Origin: Bacillus sp. V3B
GTDB taxonomy: Bacteria > Bacillota > Bacilli > Bacillales > Cytobacillaceae
DNA length: 64,000 bases
Assembly (NCBI RefSeq): GCF_024494465.1
Contig: NZ_JAETXM010000008.1
Span: forward strand, 1-64,000
Reading direction: 5' to 3'
Below the pieces are notes generated by a model. That model was not told the DNA's origin. It ran no database searches and worked only from the letters and a program-made list of their open reading frames with translations. Below, piece after piece: positions 17,504-25,881 of the stretch. The stretch's first letter is position 1; every line of letters starts with the position of its first letter. The position numbers and the translations under genes were made by a program.

Positions 17504-18418
17504 TCAAGTTAACGCTTTCATAAAGGATTCGGATAATTCTCTACGATGGTAGAAAATACCTTGCCCAATTTTCTCCTCGGTCCAGGTGATCGTTGGCATA
17601 TCTGCATAGGTCATATATCCACCTGCAAACGCCTCATTCCGGTTTCCAGATGGGTCAAAGAAATAAATCGTTTCCCCTCTTGTAATCCCATGACGTGTCG
17701 GGGTGACATCGAATGGAACTTCATACATGGATAAAAGATCCGCTGCTTTAAAGACATCATGAAGGGAGTCAACATGGAATCCAGCATGGTGAAGCTTAGC
17801 GTCCGGACCTTTCACAAAAGCGATATCATGTGCTTTATTGGTCGTAAACAAGAAGCTTCCTAGTAATTCTTCTCCGTCTACAGTTGTAATTCTTTCACTT
17901 TGTCTGAAGTTAAGGGCTTCAATAAAGAATCTTGTGACCGTTTTTAAGTCATTACCTGTTAATAAACAGTGGTCAAGGCGATGTGGGGCAATTCCCTTTG
18001 TCCCTAACGGCCATGGATGTGGATTTAAATTACCTACAGCTGTTCCTAGGCATTCGATTTCATGATACAGTTCGCAATGATGACCTGTTGGTAGAATAAA
18101 ATGAACGGCTTCCCCTTCTGCCAATCTTGTACCATTAGAAATACGGGTTGTGGTACAACCAAATTCTTCAATTTTCTTTTCATAGTAAGCTAAGTCATCT
18201 AATGTCTCCACTTTAAAAGCTAAATGAGCCATTCCAGCAGTGTTAGATTGTGTTAAAATGACACTGTGATGATCAAATTCATCCCATGCTTTTAAGTAAA
18301 CACTGTTACCCATACGTCCTGTTTCTTCTAAGCCAATCACATTCGTATAATAATCTACTGATTTCTCTAAGTCTAAAACTTTTAACTCTATTCGACCCAT
18401 ACGCATAACTCTAGCCAT
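17504..18418 (-). CDS. dmpB: catechol 2,3-dioxygenase
   Basis: A 304-residue extradiol dioxygenase of the vicinal oxygen chelate fold, full length for the XylE/DmpB group, with two domains. The Fe(II) ligands are visible as His150 (PHRLDHCLL), His211 (KLHHAGFHVD) and Glu262 (GNRNEAFAGG). The catalytic His197 (KAHDIAF), His243 and Tyr252 are also kept. It meta-cleaves catechol or methylcatechol to 2-hydroxymuconic semialdehydes in the cytoplasm. AGGGGG precedes ATG. It follows the hydroxylase reductase by about 110 bases. A decayed second copy of its 3' end lies at 22998-23060. Confidence 0.95.
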   Translation of the reverse strand: MARVMRMGRIELKVLDLEKSVDYYTNVIGLEETGRMGNSVYLKAWDEFDHHSVILTQSNTAGMAHLAFKVETLDDLAYYEKKIEEFGCTTTRISNGTRLAEGEAVHFILPTGHHCELYHEIECLGTAVGNLNPHPWPLGTKGIAPHRLDHCLLTGNDLKTVTRFFIEALNFRQSERITTVDGEELLGSFLFTTNKAHDIAFVKGPDAKLHHAGFHVDSLHDVFKAADLLSMYEVPFDVTPTRHGITRGETIYFFDPSGNRNEAFAGGYMTYADMPTITWTEEKIGQGIFYHRRELSESFMKALT

Positions 18419-18531
18419 TATTTTTCCCCCTAGCTATTCATTTTAGCTTAATAAGCAATATTAAGGATCTCATTGTAGCCTTATAGATTCGTAGGCTACA
18501 AATGAGATTCCTATCCAATCACTATCTTTCC

Positions 18532-19557
18532 TTAAAACTCATCATAAGAAATATTGGTGCCCTTCATTCCGCCTTTATAAAGAGCATCACAGGATGTTTC
18601 AATCATAATCGGTGGTCCGCAAAGGTAGGCATCCATATTAGACATGTCTTCAATCTTGCTTGAAATCACATCCGCAATAAAACCAACTTCTCCATCCCAT
18701 TCATCTGTAGCATCCGGTTGGGATAAAGCCGGAACAAAGTGGAAGTTTGGATGTTGTTGCGCTAATTCCATCCATTCTTCAACGTAATACAAATCTTTTT
18801 TCGAACGAGCCCCGTAGAAGAACCACACTTCCCTTTCGAAAGACTGTGAGAATACTTCTTCTAATAACGACTTAATAGGAGCCATTCCAGAACCACCAGC
18901 AACGAATATCAAGTCTTTGTCTCGATTACGAAGCTGCATGCTTCCATAAGGTCCTGAACCACCCGCAATATCCCCCACTTGTAAGTCACACATATAATTA
19001 GAACCTTTACCTTCTGAAACACGCTTGATATGAAACTCTAAAATACTTCCATCCTGATATTTGTTGGCCAATGAATACGCGCGTGTATCTTCTAAACCAG
19101 GTATATCAAACTCAAAAAACTGGCCTGATGCATACTCAATATTTTGTGGTTCCTGTAATTTCAGCTTGATCATATGAATATCATGCGTACAGGCTACATT
19201 TTCGACTATCTCCGCTTGAAAATCATGTACGGCAAAGAATGGGAGATCTGATTCTTCTTCTTCTATTTCAATTACGAGATCACTTTCTACCAATGTACTG
19301 CACATAAGTGTAAATCCTTCTTCGCGTTCGAAGCTCATTAATGAGTATTCCGATACACGGTCCATGATTTCAAAATCTCCATCAAGGACTTGGCACTTAC
19401 AGGCTGAACAACTACCATGACGGCAACCATAAGCCACTTGAATCCCATTTCGAATCGCTGCATCTAGTATCGTTTGTCCTTCCTTTACCGTAATCGTTTT
19501 ACCACTTGGCTCTAGTGTCACTTCATATGTCTCAAGTGCCGTTTTAGCTTGGCTCAT
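18532..19557 (-). CDS. dmpP: phenol hydroxylase reductase component (FAD, [2Fe-2S])
   Basis: A 341-residue electron-transfer protein. The N-terminal plant-type ferredoxin domain has YGCRHGSCSACKCQ and a fourth Cys in TLMCSTL. The FAD domain has the RAYSLAN motif (about residue 159). The NADH domain has GGSGMAPIKSLLEE and the C-terminal YLCGPPIMIE. Length and order match DmpP, which passes NADH electrons to the diiron centre of DmpN. It lies about 110 bases downstream of dmpO. Domain order and operon position make the assignment firm. Confidence 0.95.
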   Translation of the reverse strand: MSQAKTALETYEVTLEPSGKTITVKEGQTILDAAIRNGIQVAYGCRHGSCSACKCQVLDGDFEIMDRVSEYSLMSFEREEGFTLMCSTLVESDLVIEIEEEESDLPFFAVHDFQAEIVENVACTHDIHMIKLKLQEPQNIEYASGQFFEFDIPGLEDTRAYSLANKYQDGSILEFHIKRVSEGKGSNYMCDLQVGDIAGGSGPYGSMQLRNRDKDLIFVAGGSGMAPIKSLLEEVFSQSFEREVWFFYGARSKKDLYYVEEWMELAQQHPNFHFVPALSQPDATDEWDGEVGFIADVISSKIEDMSNMDAYLCGPPIMIETSCDALYKGGMKGTNISYDEF

Positions 19558-19665
19558 CGTTCCGTCTCCCCTCTCCCCTATTCTTCTATATTTTTATAGG
19601 AATAGTAGTGTATAAGCGAAAAACTATACTCTACTATTTATCAGTTTGACCACTTATAAGATTTC

Positions 19666-19950
19666 TTACGCTGTTATGATTTGTAGATAATCTCCATTTC
19701 GCATCCCAGCTTCTTCCACGGTTTGATCTAAAGAAATTTCTACATCTCCAGAAGCTCGTTTTAATACGAAGCGATAGTTCTTTTCTTTATCTGCTTTATA
19801 CATGTCTAAACAATCATCCAGCAATTCCTTAGTTGGCATGTTATAACGAGCCCTCATCCCAATATGACTCGTACACAATTTACTTTCTGTATACGGTTTT
19901 AGTACCGGCCAGACAATAAGATGATTATCATATTTCAAGTAGTTTGCCAT
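19666..19950 (-). CDS. dmpO: phenol hydroxylase gamma subunit
   Basis: A 94-residue protein beginning MANYLKYDNHLIVWPVLKPY and ending SLDQTVEEAGMRNGDYLQII, which matches the C-terminal SLxEqGI...LtvtT motif of DmpO. It is the small third subunit of the alpha2-beta2-gamma2 hydroxylase. It is shorter than the Pseudomonas protein (about 119 residues). The assignment relies as much on position between dmpN and dmpP as on sequence. AGGGGG precedes ATG, 15 bases after the dmpN stop. Confidence 0.85.
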   Translation of the reverse strand: MANYLKYDNHLIVWPVLKPYTESKLCTSHIGMRARYNMPTKELLDDCLDMYKADKEKNYRFVLKRASGDVEISLDQTVEEAGMRNGDYLQIITA

Positions 19951-19976
19951 GATCGTTCCCCCTATTCCACTTCACT

Positions 19977-21479
19977 TTAGAAAAATTTCTTATCTAGTCC
20001 TAGATGTCTCCGATGCTCTAACCAATGGGCATGTTCATTAGACGAGTAATGTTCGCCCGCTTCATCTGGAGATAAACCTGTATATTTGAATAAACCAGCT
20101 ACTGGATCTTCACCAAATTCTCCGCTCAAATAGGCTTCTGCCGGCCACCAAACCTGCATATATTTAAATGGTTCTTGCTCAAAAATATGCTTACATCCTG
20201 GTGAACAAGTCAGATACGTTTTATTGTTATATTCGCTGTACTGTGTCCACAACTGTGTCGGTTTATCTGGATCTGGAAATTCTGCCGGAACTTGACAAAC
20301 GGTACAAATGGCTGGAATTCCAGGACTTGCACTCGCAAAGATGTTATCATCATTTTTGCGAAAGTATGGCGCATAATACTGGTCGAACAGAGGATATTCC
20401 TTTGATAACCAGTCATAATCATCAGGCTGCAGTTGGAATCCTCTAAAAAGGTTCGCATGTTTAAATTGATCCAGAATACGCATAACCGCATGAGAATAAT
20501 GGTCTTTTTCTTTTATGCTGTCTTCTGCATGTAAAGGTAAACGAATCCCATATTTTCTTAAATCTTTAAACAATCCGTTAAACACCTGTTCTTCTACATA
20601 AATTTCAAATGCTTTCTTCCAAGAGATTGGACGAATACGAGGATAATAATCTACAAGTGTTGCAATGACCGAGAACATACGATAGGCTCTCCAATACCAT
20701 TTATCAATCCAGCCTTGAATGATTGGAACATTACGGTCATCTTCTTCTAACAGCATTTTCAAGGCGGACATTCCTAAAGCCATATGTCGTGATTCATCTG
20801 ATTGCACTGTTTTACCAACAGCAGCGAAGTTATCATCGCCCACCGCACCCGCAGATGAAGCAAACGGTAAGAAAAGAATATTTGTAAACACGTACTCGAA
20901 TGAGAAAGAAATGGCGATCAATGCTTCAAATGGACCGGCTGTCATGGCATCATCAAAGAATGATTTTGGTACCGTATTAAACCATAGATTTTGAGATGTT
21001 TTAGCAAAATTATGAAGGCCATCAATTTGTTTACTCATATGAGCATAGTGTTTAATTTCAATTTGGGCATGACGTAGTTCATCAATCGCCTGATTAAAGG
21101 TGGCAAAGCGAATCGCTTCAATTGGTATGTTTCTACCGACATAAGCCATCAGGCGGTGTGCGGCGTATTCTGCAGGTTGAACGGCTGTCGCAAATACTTT
21201 TACACCTTCATACCAGCGTGAATCGACCACTTTCGCATGACCATCATTCGCCTCAAAGGCATTTCGAACGGCATGATAAATCCCATCTTTCTCCGATTGA
21301 ATCTTCACATATTGATTGTAGGCCATACGGAAAGGGTCTTCCCATCTGCTTGGATCTTTCAGGATAATGCCTTCTTTTTCAATTAAAGGATACACCTTAT
21401 TGATATCAAAATCTTTTGGCTCCCACATTAAATCCCTTGTCATTGCATGATACTTTTCTTTCGTCCCCATTTTAGCCAC
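19977..21479 (-). CDS. dmpN: phenol hydroxylase alpha (diiron) subunit
   Basis: A 500-residue bacterial multicomponent monooxygenase alpha subunit. The diiron ligands are at the family positions: Glu104 (QPAEYAAHR), Glu134 and His137 (AIDELRHAQ), Glu195 (SFSFEYVF), Glu229 and His232 (QSDESRHM). The C-terminal CTVCQVPAE and CSPGCKHIF provide four Cys (392, 395, 425, 429) of the zinc site found in phenol hydroxylases. N-terminal LTRDL/WE and WEDPF segments also match DmpN. It hydroxylates phenol to catechol. Start is GTG 21479 with AAGGAGGG upstream. Multicomponent enzymes of this kind are best known in Proteobacteria. Confidence 0.96.
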   Translation of the reverse strand: MAKMGTKEKYHAMTRDLMWEPKDFDINKVYPLIEKEGIILKDPSRWEDPFRMAYNQYVKIQSEKDGIYHAVRNAFEANDGHAKVVDSRWYEGVKVFATAVQPAEYAAHRLMAYVGRNIPIEAIRFATFNQAIDELRHAQIEIKHYAHMSKQIDGLHNFAKTSQNLWFNTVPKSFFDDAMTAGPFEALIAISFSFEYVFTNILFLPFASSAGAVGDDNFAAVGKTVQSDESRHMALGMSALKMLLEEDDRNVPIIQGWIDKWYWRAYRMFSVIATLVDYYPRIRPISWKKAFEIYVEEQVFNGLFKDLRKYGIRLPLHAEDSIKEKDHYSHAVMRILDQFKHANLFRGFQLQPDDYDWLSKEYPLFDQYYAPYFRKNDDNIFASASPGIPAICTVCQVPAEFPDPDKPTQLWTQYSEYNNKTYLTCSPGCKHIFEQEPFKYMQVWWPAEAYLSGEFGEDPVAGLFKYTGLSPDEAGEHYSSNEHAHWLEHRRHLGLDKKFF

Positions 21480-21494
21480 TAGTACATTCCCTCC

Positions 21495-21800
21495 TTATTC
21501 TGCATCTTCCCATTCTATCGTTAATTGCTCTTCGTCCCAATCTGTAATAAAACCGAAACATGAACTCATCACCATGTGTACTTGATCCATATCAAAATCG
21601 GCCCCAAGATGTTCTTCCACAGTCTCTCTGTTTAACACCAGCTTCCCTGGTACTTTTACTTTTTTATAAACCATGTAGTCTTCCACAACAACGCCTTCAT
21701 TATCTTCTTGAATGGCTGCGATAATCGCTGTCACGAGACTACCTCCGCTTGTATCTAAATCCATCCCGACATACGCTTGTTTTACCGCCATATTGATCAT
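21495..21800 (-). CDS. dmpM: phenol hydroxylase effector/coupling protein
   Basis: A 101-residue acidic protein matching DmpM/MmoB effectors: an N-terminal KQAYVGMDLD, VVEDYMVYKKVKVPGKLVLN (about 36-55), then LGADFDMDQVHMVMSSCFGF and a C-terminal MWD-like TDWDEEQLTIEW. It has no cofactor. It binds the hydroxylase and controls oxygen activation. Tight packing between dmpL (10 bases) and dmpN (16 bases) supports the role. ATG 21800 has AGGAG upstream; ATG 21791 (MAVKQAYVG) is an alternative start. Confidence 0.92.
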   Translation of the reverse strand: MINMAVKQAYVGMDLDTSGGSLVTAIIAAIQEDNEGVVVEDYMVYKKVKVPGKLVLNRETVEEHLGADFDMDQVHMVMSSCFGFITDWDEEQLTIEWEDAE

Positions 21801-21809
21801 TCCTTTCTC

Positions 21810-22931
21810 CTAGTTAAGGACAATCTCGTATTGTTTAAACGGAATTTTATATTTTTTATAAATAGGAATAATCGCTTCTTCTTCAATCTTTTTCAATGTC
21901 TCTGGAAGATTAATAGATATTCCGTGTTTTTCAAACAATGGAGCCAATGCAAGAACAGCTTCGAATGCCTTCGGATACCATTTATCTACCCATTCTTGAA
22001 TAATTTCTACATTCGAAAGGGTTTCTTCTGGTGTCTCCCTCGGATCACTTAATGTTCTTCCCCAACGATAATCGCCTTCCCAATCTTCATAGCCTAAAGT
22101 CTTTAAATAATCCCAGCGGCTTTGTGCCTCATCACCTGCTAAAAGTTTAAAAAGAGAGAATGCCCAATCACGATGCCAATCTAATTGCTTGGCAATGACC
22201 AAGTTTAGAATGGATAAATGGGTATCTCCTTGTTTGACTGCTTCTTGATTAAATTCACGATACATCAGATTTCCTAACAGAAGGTCTAATGTTAAATTTT
22301 CAGCCACAAGAACTTCTGCCCAATCTTCTGTTACCAAAATTTCCTCTACATAATGACGCAAGGGTTGAAAAGCTGGTTCGTTTAGTAACACCTGTTTTCC
22401 ATGTGCAAGGTAGTCACCATGATGCTCCTGCATATTCATCGCCCATTGAGAGATCCACTGAGCCCTTCCTGTTTTGTCGTATGCTTGATACGTCGCACAT
22501 TGCTCAATGGCTGACCCTAAAGCATAACGAATGACATGTTGCATTTGCACATTCTCGCCATATTCTAAATGTCTTAATGGCGTATAAAGGTCTCTCAGAG
22601 TATCCGCCCACTGTGGTGATAGATTTTGAATGACATCAAGTTGATCGGCATAAGAAAATCCATTTTCCACTTCTTCTGCCATTTTCTTTCGATTATTGAC
22701 ATAGGTTGTATACCAAAACTTTTTGGGATCACGGAAGGCTTCCCAATCGGATGATTTCAACCGGGTGTAGCGCGGATCGTAAATATCAAAATCCTTTTCA
22801 TCATAAACATGACGATAATGTGTGTGAACATAAGGCTGTTGTCTTACCGTTACTTCTTCATATTCATTCTTCGTTTTCCAATCCCACGGCTGCTCCCGAA
22901 TTGTTTTTTTGAACGTAGATTCTTTTGTCAT
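21810..22931 (-). CDS. dmpL: phenol hydroxylase beta subunit
   Basis: A 373-residue ferritin-fold beta subunit without diiron ligands, matching DmpL. It shows YEEVTVRQQPYVHTHYRHVY, KLKSSDWEAFRDPKKFWYTT-like RLKSSDWEAFRDPKKFWYTT, LRHLEYGENVQMQHVIRYAL and QEWVDKWYPKAFEAVLALA. It pairs with DmpN in the hydroxylase. It is about 40 residues longer than the Pseudomonas protein. AAGGAGG precedes ATG. In Pseudomonas dmpK lies upstream; here that position holds only relic sequence. Confidence 0.95.
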   Translation of the reverse strand: MTKESTFKKTIREQPWDWKTKNEYEEVTVRQQPYVHTHYRHVYDEKDFDIYDPRYTRLKSSDWEAFRDPKKFWYTTYVNNRKKMAEEVENGFSYADQLDVIQNLSPQWADTLRDLYTPLRHLEYGENVQMQHVIRYALGSAIEQCATYQAYDKTGRAQWISQWAMNMQEHHGDYLAHGKQVLLNEPAFQPLRHYVEEILVTEDWAEVLVAENLTLDLLLGNLMYREFNQEAVKQGDTHLSILNLVIAKQLDWHRDWAFSLFKLLAGDEAQSRWDYLKTLGYEDWEGDYRWGRTLSDPRETPEETLSNVEIIQEWVDKWYPKAFEAVLALAPLFEKHGISINLPETLKKIEEEAIIPIYKKYKIPFKQYEIVLN

Positions 22932-22997
22932 TCTTTTTCCTCCTTATTCGGTTTCATCGTTTTCCGAAAATGATGAATGATTCTATTAAACATTCAA

Positions 22998-23060
22998 TCA
23001 GGTCAACGCCTTCCCAAATGATTCGATTAGCTCTCTTCTATGTTAAAAAATATCTTCAAT
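22998..23060 (-). pseudogene. 3' relic of a second catechol 2,3-dioxygenase
   Basis: Upstream of dmpL the minus strand reads DIF-stop-HRRELIESFGKALT-stop. This aligns with the C-terminus of the intact dioxygenase (GIFYHRRELSESFMKALT), with the Tyr codon changed to TAA. No upstream part of the gene remains. It shows that a dioxygenase gene once ended just before dmpL. Confidence 0.7.
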
Positions 23061-23300
23061 CATTTGATCTTATTTACAAATGATTGTTAGAAATCACCGC
23101 AAACAATGTATCCGCTTTCAAAAGCTTTGTTGCGATTTCTAGATACAACATAGAAATTCTTAATGCCCAGATGGGTTTTGTCTTTCATATCCTCTATGAA
23201 GGGTATTTTTCTCAGGAAGAACATGAACAGGTCTAGGATTAATTGGATCCAGCCCTTGTCCCTATTCAACAAGGAACTGAATCCTTCATTTTTATTGCCT
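23061..23300. other. gap between prpB and dmpL, no gene called
   Basis: A minus frame stays open here (LLNRDKGWIQLILDLFMFFL, ending GYIVCGDF), but it runs back through prpB in the wrong frame and has no own start. It does not resemble DmpK. It may be relic coding sequence; I see no promoter or terminator. Confidence 0.4.
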
Positions 23301-24209
23301 TTATTGCCCTTTCGATAATAATGTTTTCGCAATCTCCTGATCCATTCCCTCAAACTCATAATAAGAGATCGTTGAATACAATTCACTTCTTGTTTGCATA
23401 TCATCAAGGCCTTCCTTCTGTGTACCTTGTTCTTTTATGAGCTGAAAAATACGTTCGTATGCTTTCGCAGCCACCCTTAAGGACGTAACGGGATAAATGA
23501 CCATTTGATACCCCATATCAGCAAATTCAGCTGCGGTATAATAAGGAGTTTTGCCAAATTCCGTCATATTCGCTAATAAAGGGGCCGAAATAGATTGAGC
23601 GAATAAACGGAATTCCTCTTCCGATTGAAGAGCTTCGGGAAAAATAGCATCTGCTCCTGCTTCTACATAAGCCTCTGCTCTTTTAATGGCTGATTCAAGA
23701 CTTTCCACAGCTCGGGCATCCGTTCGGGCCACAATCACAAGAGACGGCGCCGCTTTTTTAACGGCTCGGATTTTTTGCACCATTTCCTCCGTAGAGACCA
23801 ATTTTTTCCCATTTAAATGGCCGCATTTTTTTGGTAGCTGTTGATCTTCTAGTTGAACAGCCGCTACATTCGCTTCCCACATCTCTCGTGCTGTACGAGC
23901 CACATTCAATACACCGCCAAATCCAGTATCAATATCCACTAAAACGGGTAAATCAGTCGCTCGAATTAATTCTTTGGCTCTTTGCGCCACTTCAGTCGAG
24001 GTAATTACGCCTAAATCGGGTAAGCCACAGCTGGCTGTATAAGCTGCACCGGATAAGTAAAGAGCGGAAAACCCAGCTTGTTTGGCTACAAGAGCTGCCA
24101 TCGCATCATGCGCCCCTGGGATTTGCATCATATCAGGGGCATTCATGAGCTGTTTAAATCGATTGGCGAGTTCCGCTTGAGTTGAAGGTTGATCTACAAT
24201 CCATGCCAT
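23301..24209 (-). CDS. prpB: 2-methylisocitrate lyase
   Basis: A 302-residue member of the isocitrate lyase/PEP mutase family, closely matching Bacillus PrpB (YqiQ). It has IPGAHDAMAALVAKQAGFSA, VDIDTGFGG with the Mg-binding Asp residues, the catalytic QQLPKKCGHLNGK loop (about residues 118-130) and VARTDARA. It cleaves 2-methylisocitrate to pyruvate and succinate, the last step of the methylcitrate cycle. Start ATG 24209 (MAWIVDQ) has AAAGGAGG eight bases upstream; an ATG six bases earlier is too close. The operon position with prpD and methylcitrate synthase agrees. Confidence 0.95.
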   Translation of the reverse strand: MAWIVDQPSTQAELANRFKQLMNAPDMMQIPGAHDAMAALVAKQAGFSALYLSGAAYTASCGLPDLGVITSTEVAQRAKELIRATDLPVLVDIDTGFGGVLNVARTAREMWEANVAAVQLEDQQLPKKCGHLNGKKLVSTEEMVQKIRAVKKAAPSLVIVARTDARAVESLESAIKRAEAYVEAGADAIFPEALQSEEEFRLFAQSISAPLLANMTEFGKTPYYTAAEFADMGYQMVIYPVTSLRVAAKAYERIFQLIKEQGTQKEGLDDMQTRSELYSTISYYEFEGMDQEIAKTLLSKGQ

Positions 24210-24344
24210 GTCCATTTCCTCCTTTAAATTAAGGCTGTGTTAATGATTTCGTGTGCATGGCAGCATGTTTGATTCGAATGAATAACGTAGCTGAACGTGC
24301 ACATCAAAGGCCTTTGTAGCAACAACCATATTATTTAACAAAAC

Positions 24345-25781
24345 CTAAATGAAAAATAAATCCATAAATTTATTTACTGGCATACTGGACAATCTTTCAG
24401 AATCCGAGCATACTTCTTGAATGTTCTTTACTTGTTTTTGTGAGAAATGTGTCTGAAGATTGGAAGAAAACTTTCTGATGATTTGGGGAATCGCCTCATC
24501 TCGACGGAAACGGTGCCCTAATGGATACTCACATTCCACTACGTCCGTTTTTGAACCATCCCTAAAATGTACTTGAACCGCATTCGCAATGGAACGCTTA
24601 TTTGGGTCTAAGTAATCGGCACTGTACTGTTTATTTTCCACCACAACCATCTTGTCTCTCAATTGGTCAACTCGTGGATCTGACGCTGTTTCATCTTCAT
24701 AGTGATCGGCTACAATATCTCCAAAGATCAATCCGATCGCTGTAATATACTGAATACAATGATCACGGTCAGCTGGATTATTTAAAGGACCTTCCTTATC
24801 AATAATACGAATCGCTGACTCATGCGTCGTAATCGTAATACGATCGATTTCGTCCAAACGGTCAATTACTTCCGGATGAAGCTGAACCGCACATTCTGCA
24901 GCCGTTTGTGCATGAAATTCCGCAGGGTAGGACACTTTGAAAAGGACATTTTCCATGACATAGGAATCAAGTGGACGAGCTAGCTTCAATTCTTGTTTAT
25001 TAAATAAAACATCCTGGAATCCCCAGCCTGGTGCTGAAAGAGCCGTCGCATAACCCATTTCTCCTTTAAGTGCCATTAAAGCTAAATGAACTCCCCTACT
25101 TGTTGCATCTCCAGCAGCCCATGATTTCCGGGATCCTGTATTCGGGGCATGCCTGTACGTACGCAAACTACTATTATCAATCCAAGCATGTGATATAGCG
25201 TTTGTAATTTCTTCTTTTGTTCCTCCCAACATTTTCGCCACAACAGCCGTCGTTGCCACTTTGACAAACAGAACATGATCCAGACCCACTCGATTTAAAC
25301 TATTTTCAAGTGCGAGCACTCCCTGAATTTCATGGGCCTTAATCATACTTTCTAGCACATCTTTCATCGTTAAAGATTCCTTCCCTTCTGAAAGACGGAC
25401 ACGACTTATGTAATCAGCAACAGCCAAAATCCCACCTAGATTATCTGAAGGATGTCCCCACTCAGCAGCAAGCCATGTATCGTTATAATCGAGCCATCGA
25501 ATCATACAACCAATATTAAAGGCTCCTCTTACTGGATCTAAACAATAGGATGTGCCTGGTACTCTAGATCCGTTCGGAACAACGGTTCCCGGCACAATAG
25601 GGCCCATCAGCTTTGTGCATTCCGGATAATTTAAAGCTAGTATCCCACAGCCAAGTGTATCTAATAGTACATAACGGGCGGTGTCAAGAGCTTCGATACT
25701 CGTAATCTCTTTATTTAGTACATATTCTGTTACATCCTCTAATAATTGATCTGTTCGATTTAGTTCGTTTGTCTTTAACAT
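24345..25781 (-). CDS. prpD: 2-methylcitrate dehydratase
   Basis: A 478-residue MmgE/PrpD family protein. It has [40 protein letters not shown] (the DYND active-site region), [18 protein letters not shown], and the C-terminal segment [12 protein letters not shown]. It dehydrates 2-methylcitrate to 2-methylaconitate. I chose ATG 25781 ([11 protein letters not shown]) with GAAGGG upstream. An upstream ATG at 25847 would add 22 residues encoded by a perfect inverted repeat and is unlikely. It lies between methylcitrate synthase and prpB. Confidence 0.94.
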   Translation of the reverse strand: MLKTNELNRTDQLLEDVTEYVLNKEITSIEALDTARYVLLDTLGCGILALNYPECTKLMGPIVPGTVVPNGSRVPGTSYCLDPVRGAFNIGCMIRWLDYNDTWLAAEWGHPSDNLGGILAVADYISRVRLSEGKESLTMKDVLESMIKAHEIQGVLALENSLNRVGLDHVLFVKVATTAVVAKMLGGTKEEITNAISHAWIDNSSLRTYRHAPNTGSRKSWAAGDATSRGVHLALMALKGEMGYATALSAPGWGFQDVLFNKQELKLARPLDSYVMENVLFKVSYPAEFHAQTAAECAVQLHPEVIDRLDEIDRITITTHESAIRIIDKEGPLNNPADRDHCIQYITAIGLIFGDIVADHYEDETASDPRVDQLRDKMVVVENKQYSADYLDPNKRSIANAVQVHFRDGSKTDVVECEYPLGHRFRRDEAIPQIIRKFSSNLQTHFSQKQVKNIQEVCSDSERLSSMPVNKFMDLFFI

Positions 25782-25818
25782 GTTTTTCTTCCCTTCCCTC
25801 GGAAATTTGATTATGATA

Positions 25819-25852
25819 GTAACATGAATGTTGGCCAGAACATTCATGTTAC
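25819..25852. repeat. perfect 14-bp inverted repeat between methylcitrate synthase and prpD
   Basis: GTAACATGAATGTT, loop GGCCAG, AACATTCATGTTAC. On the transcript it forms a strong hairpin about 40 bases before the prpD start, with no T run after it. It is more likely a processing, stabilising or regulatory element than a terminator. Confidence 0.7.
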
Positions 25853-25881
25853 GGTGAAGCTAAAAACAATTCCTCGGTTGT

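Noticed and set aside
23087-23407. 106-codon minus frame upstream of dmpL considered as dmpK
   Set aside because: It overlaps prpB in another frame, has no ribosome binding site of its own, and shows none of the DmpK pattern.
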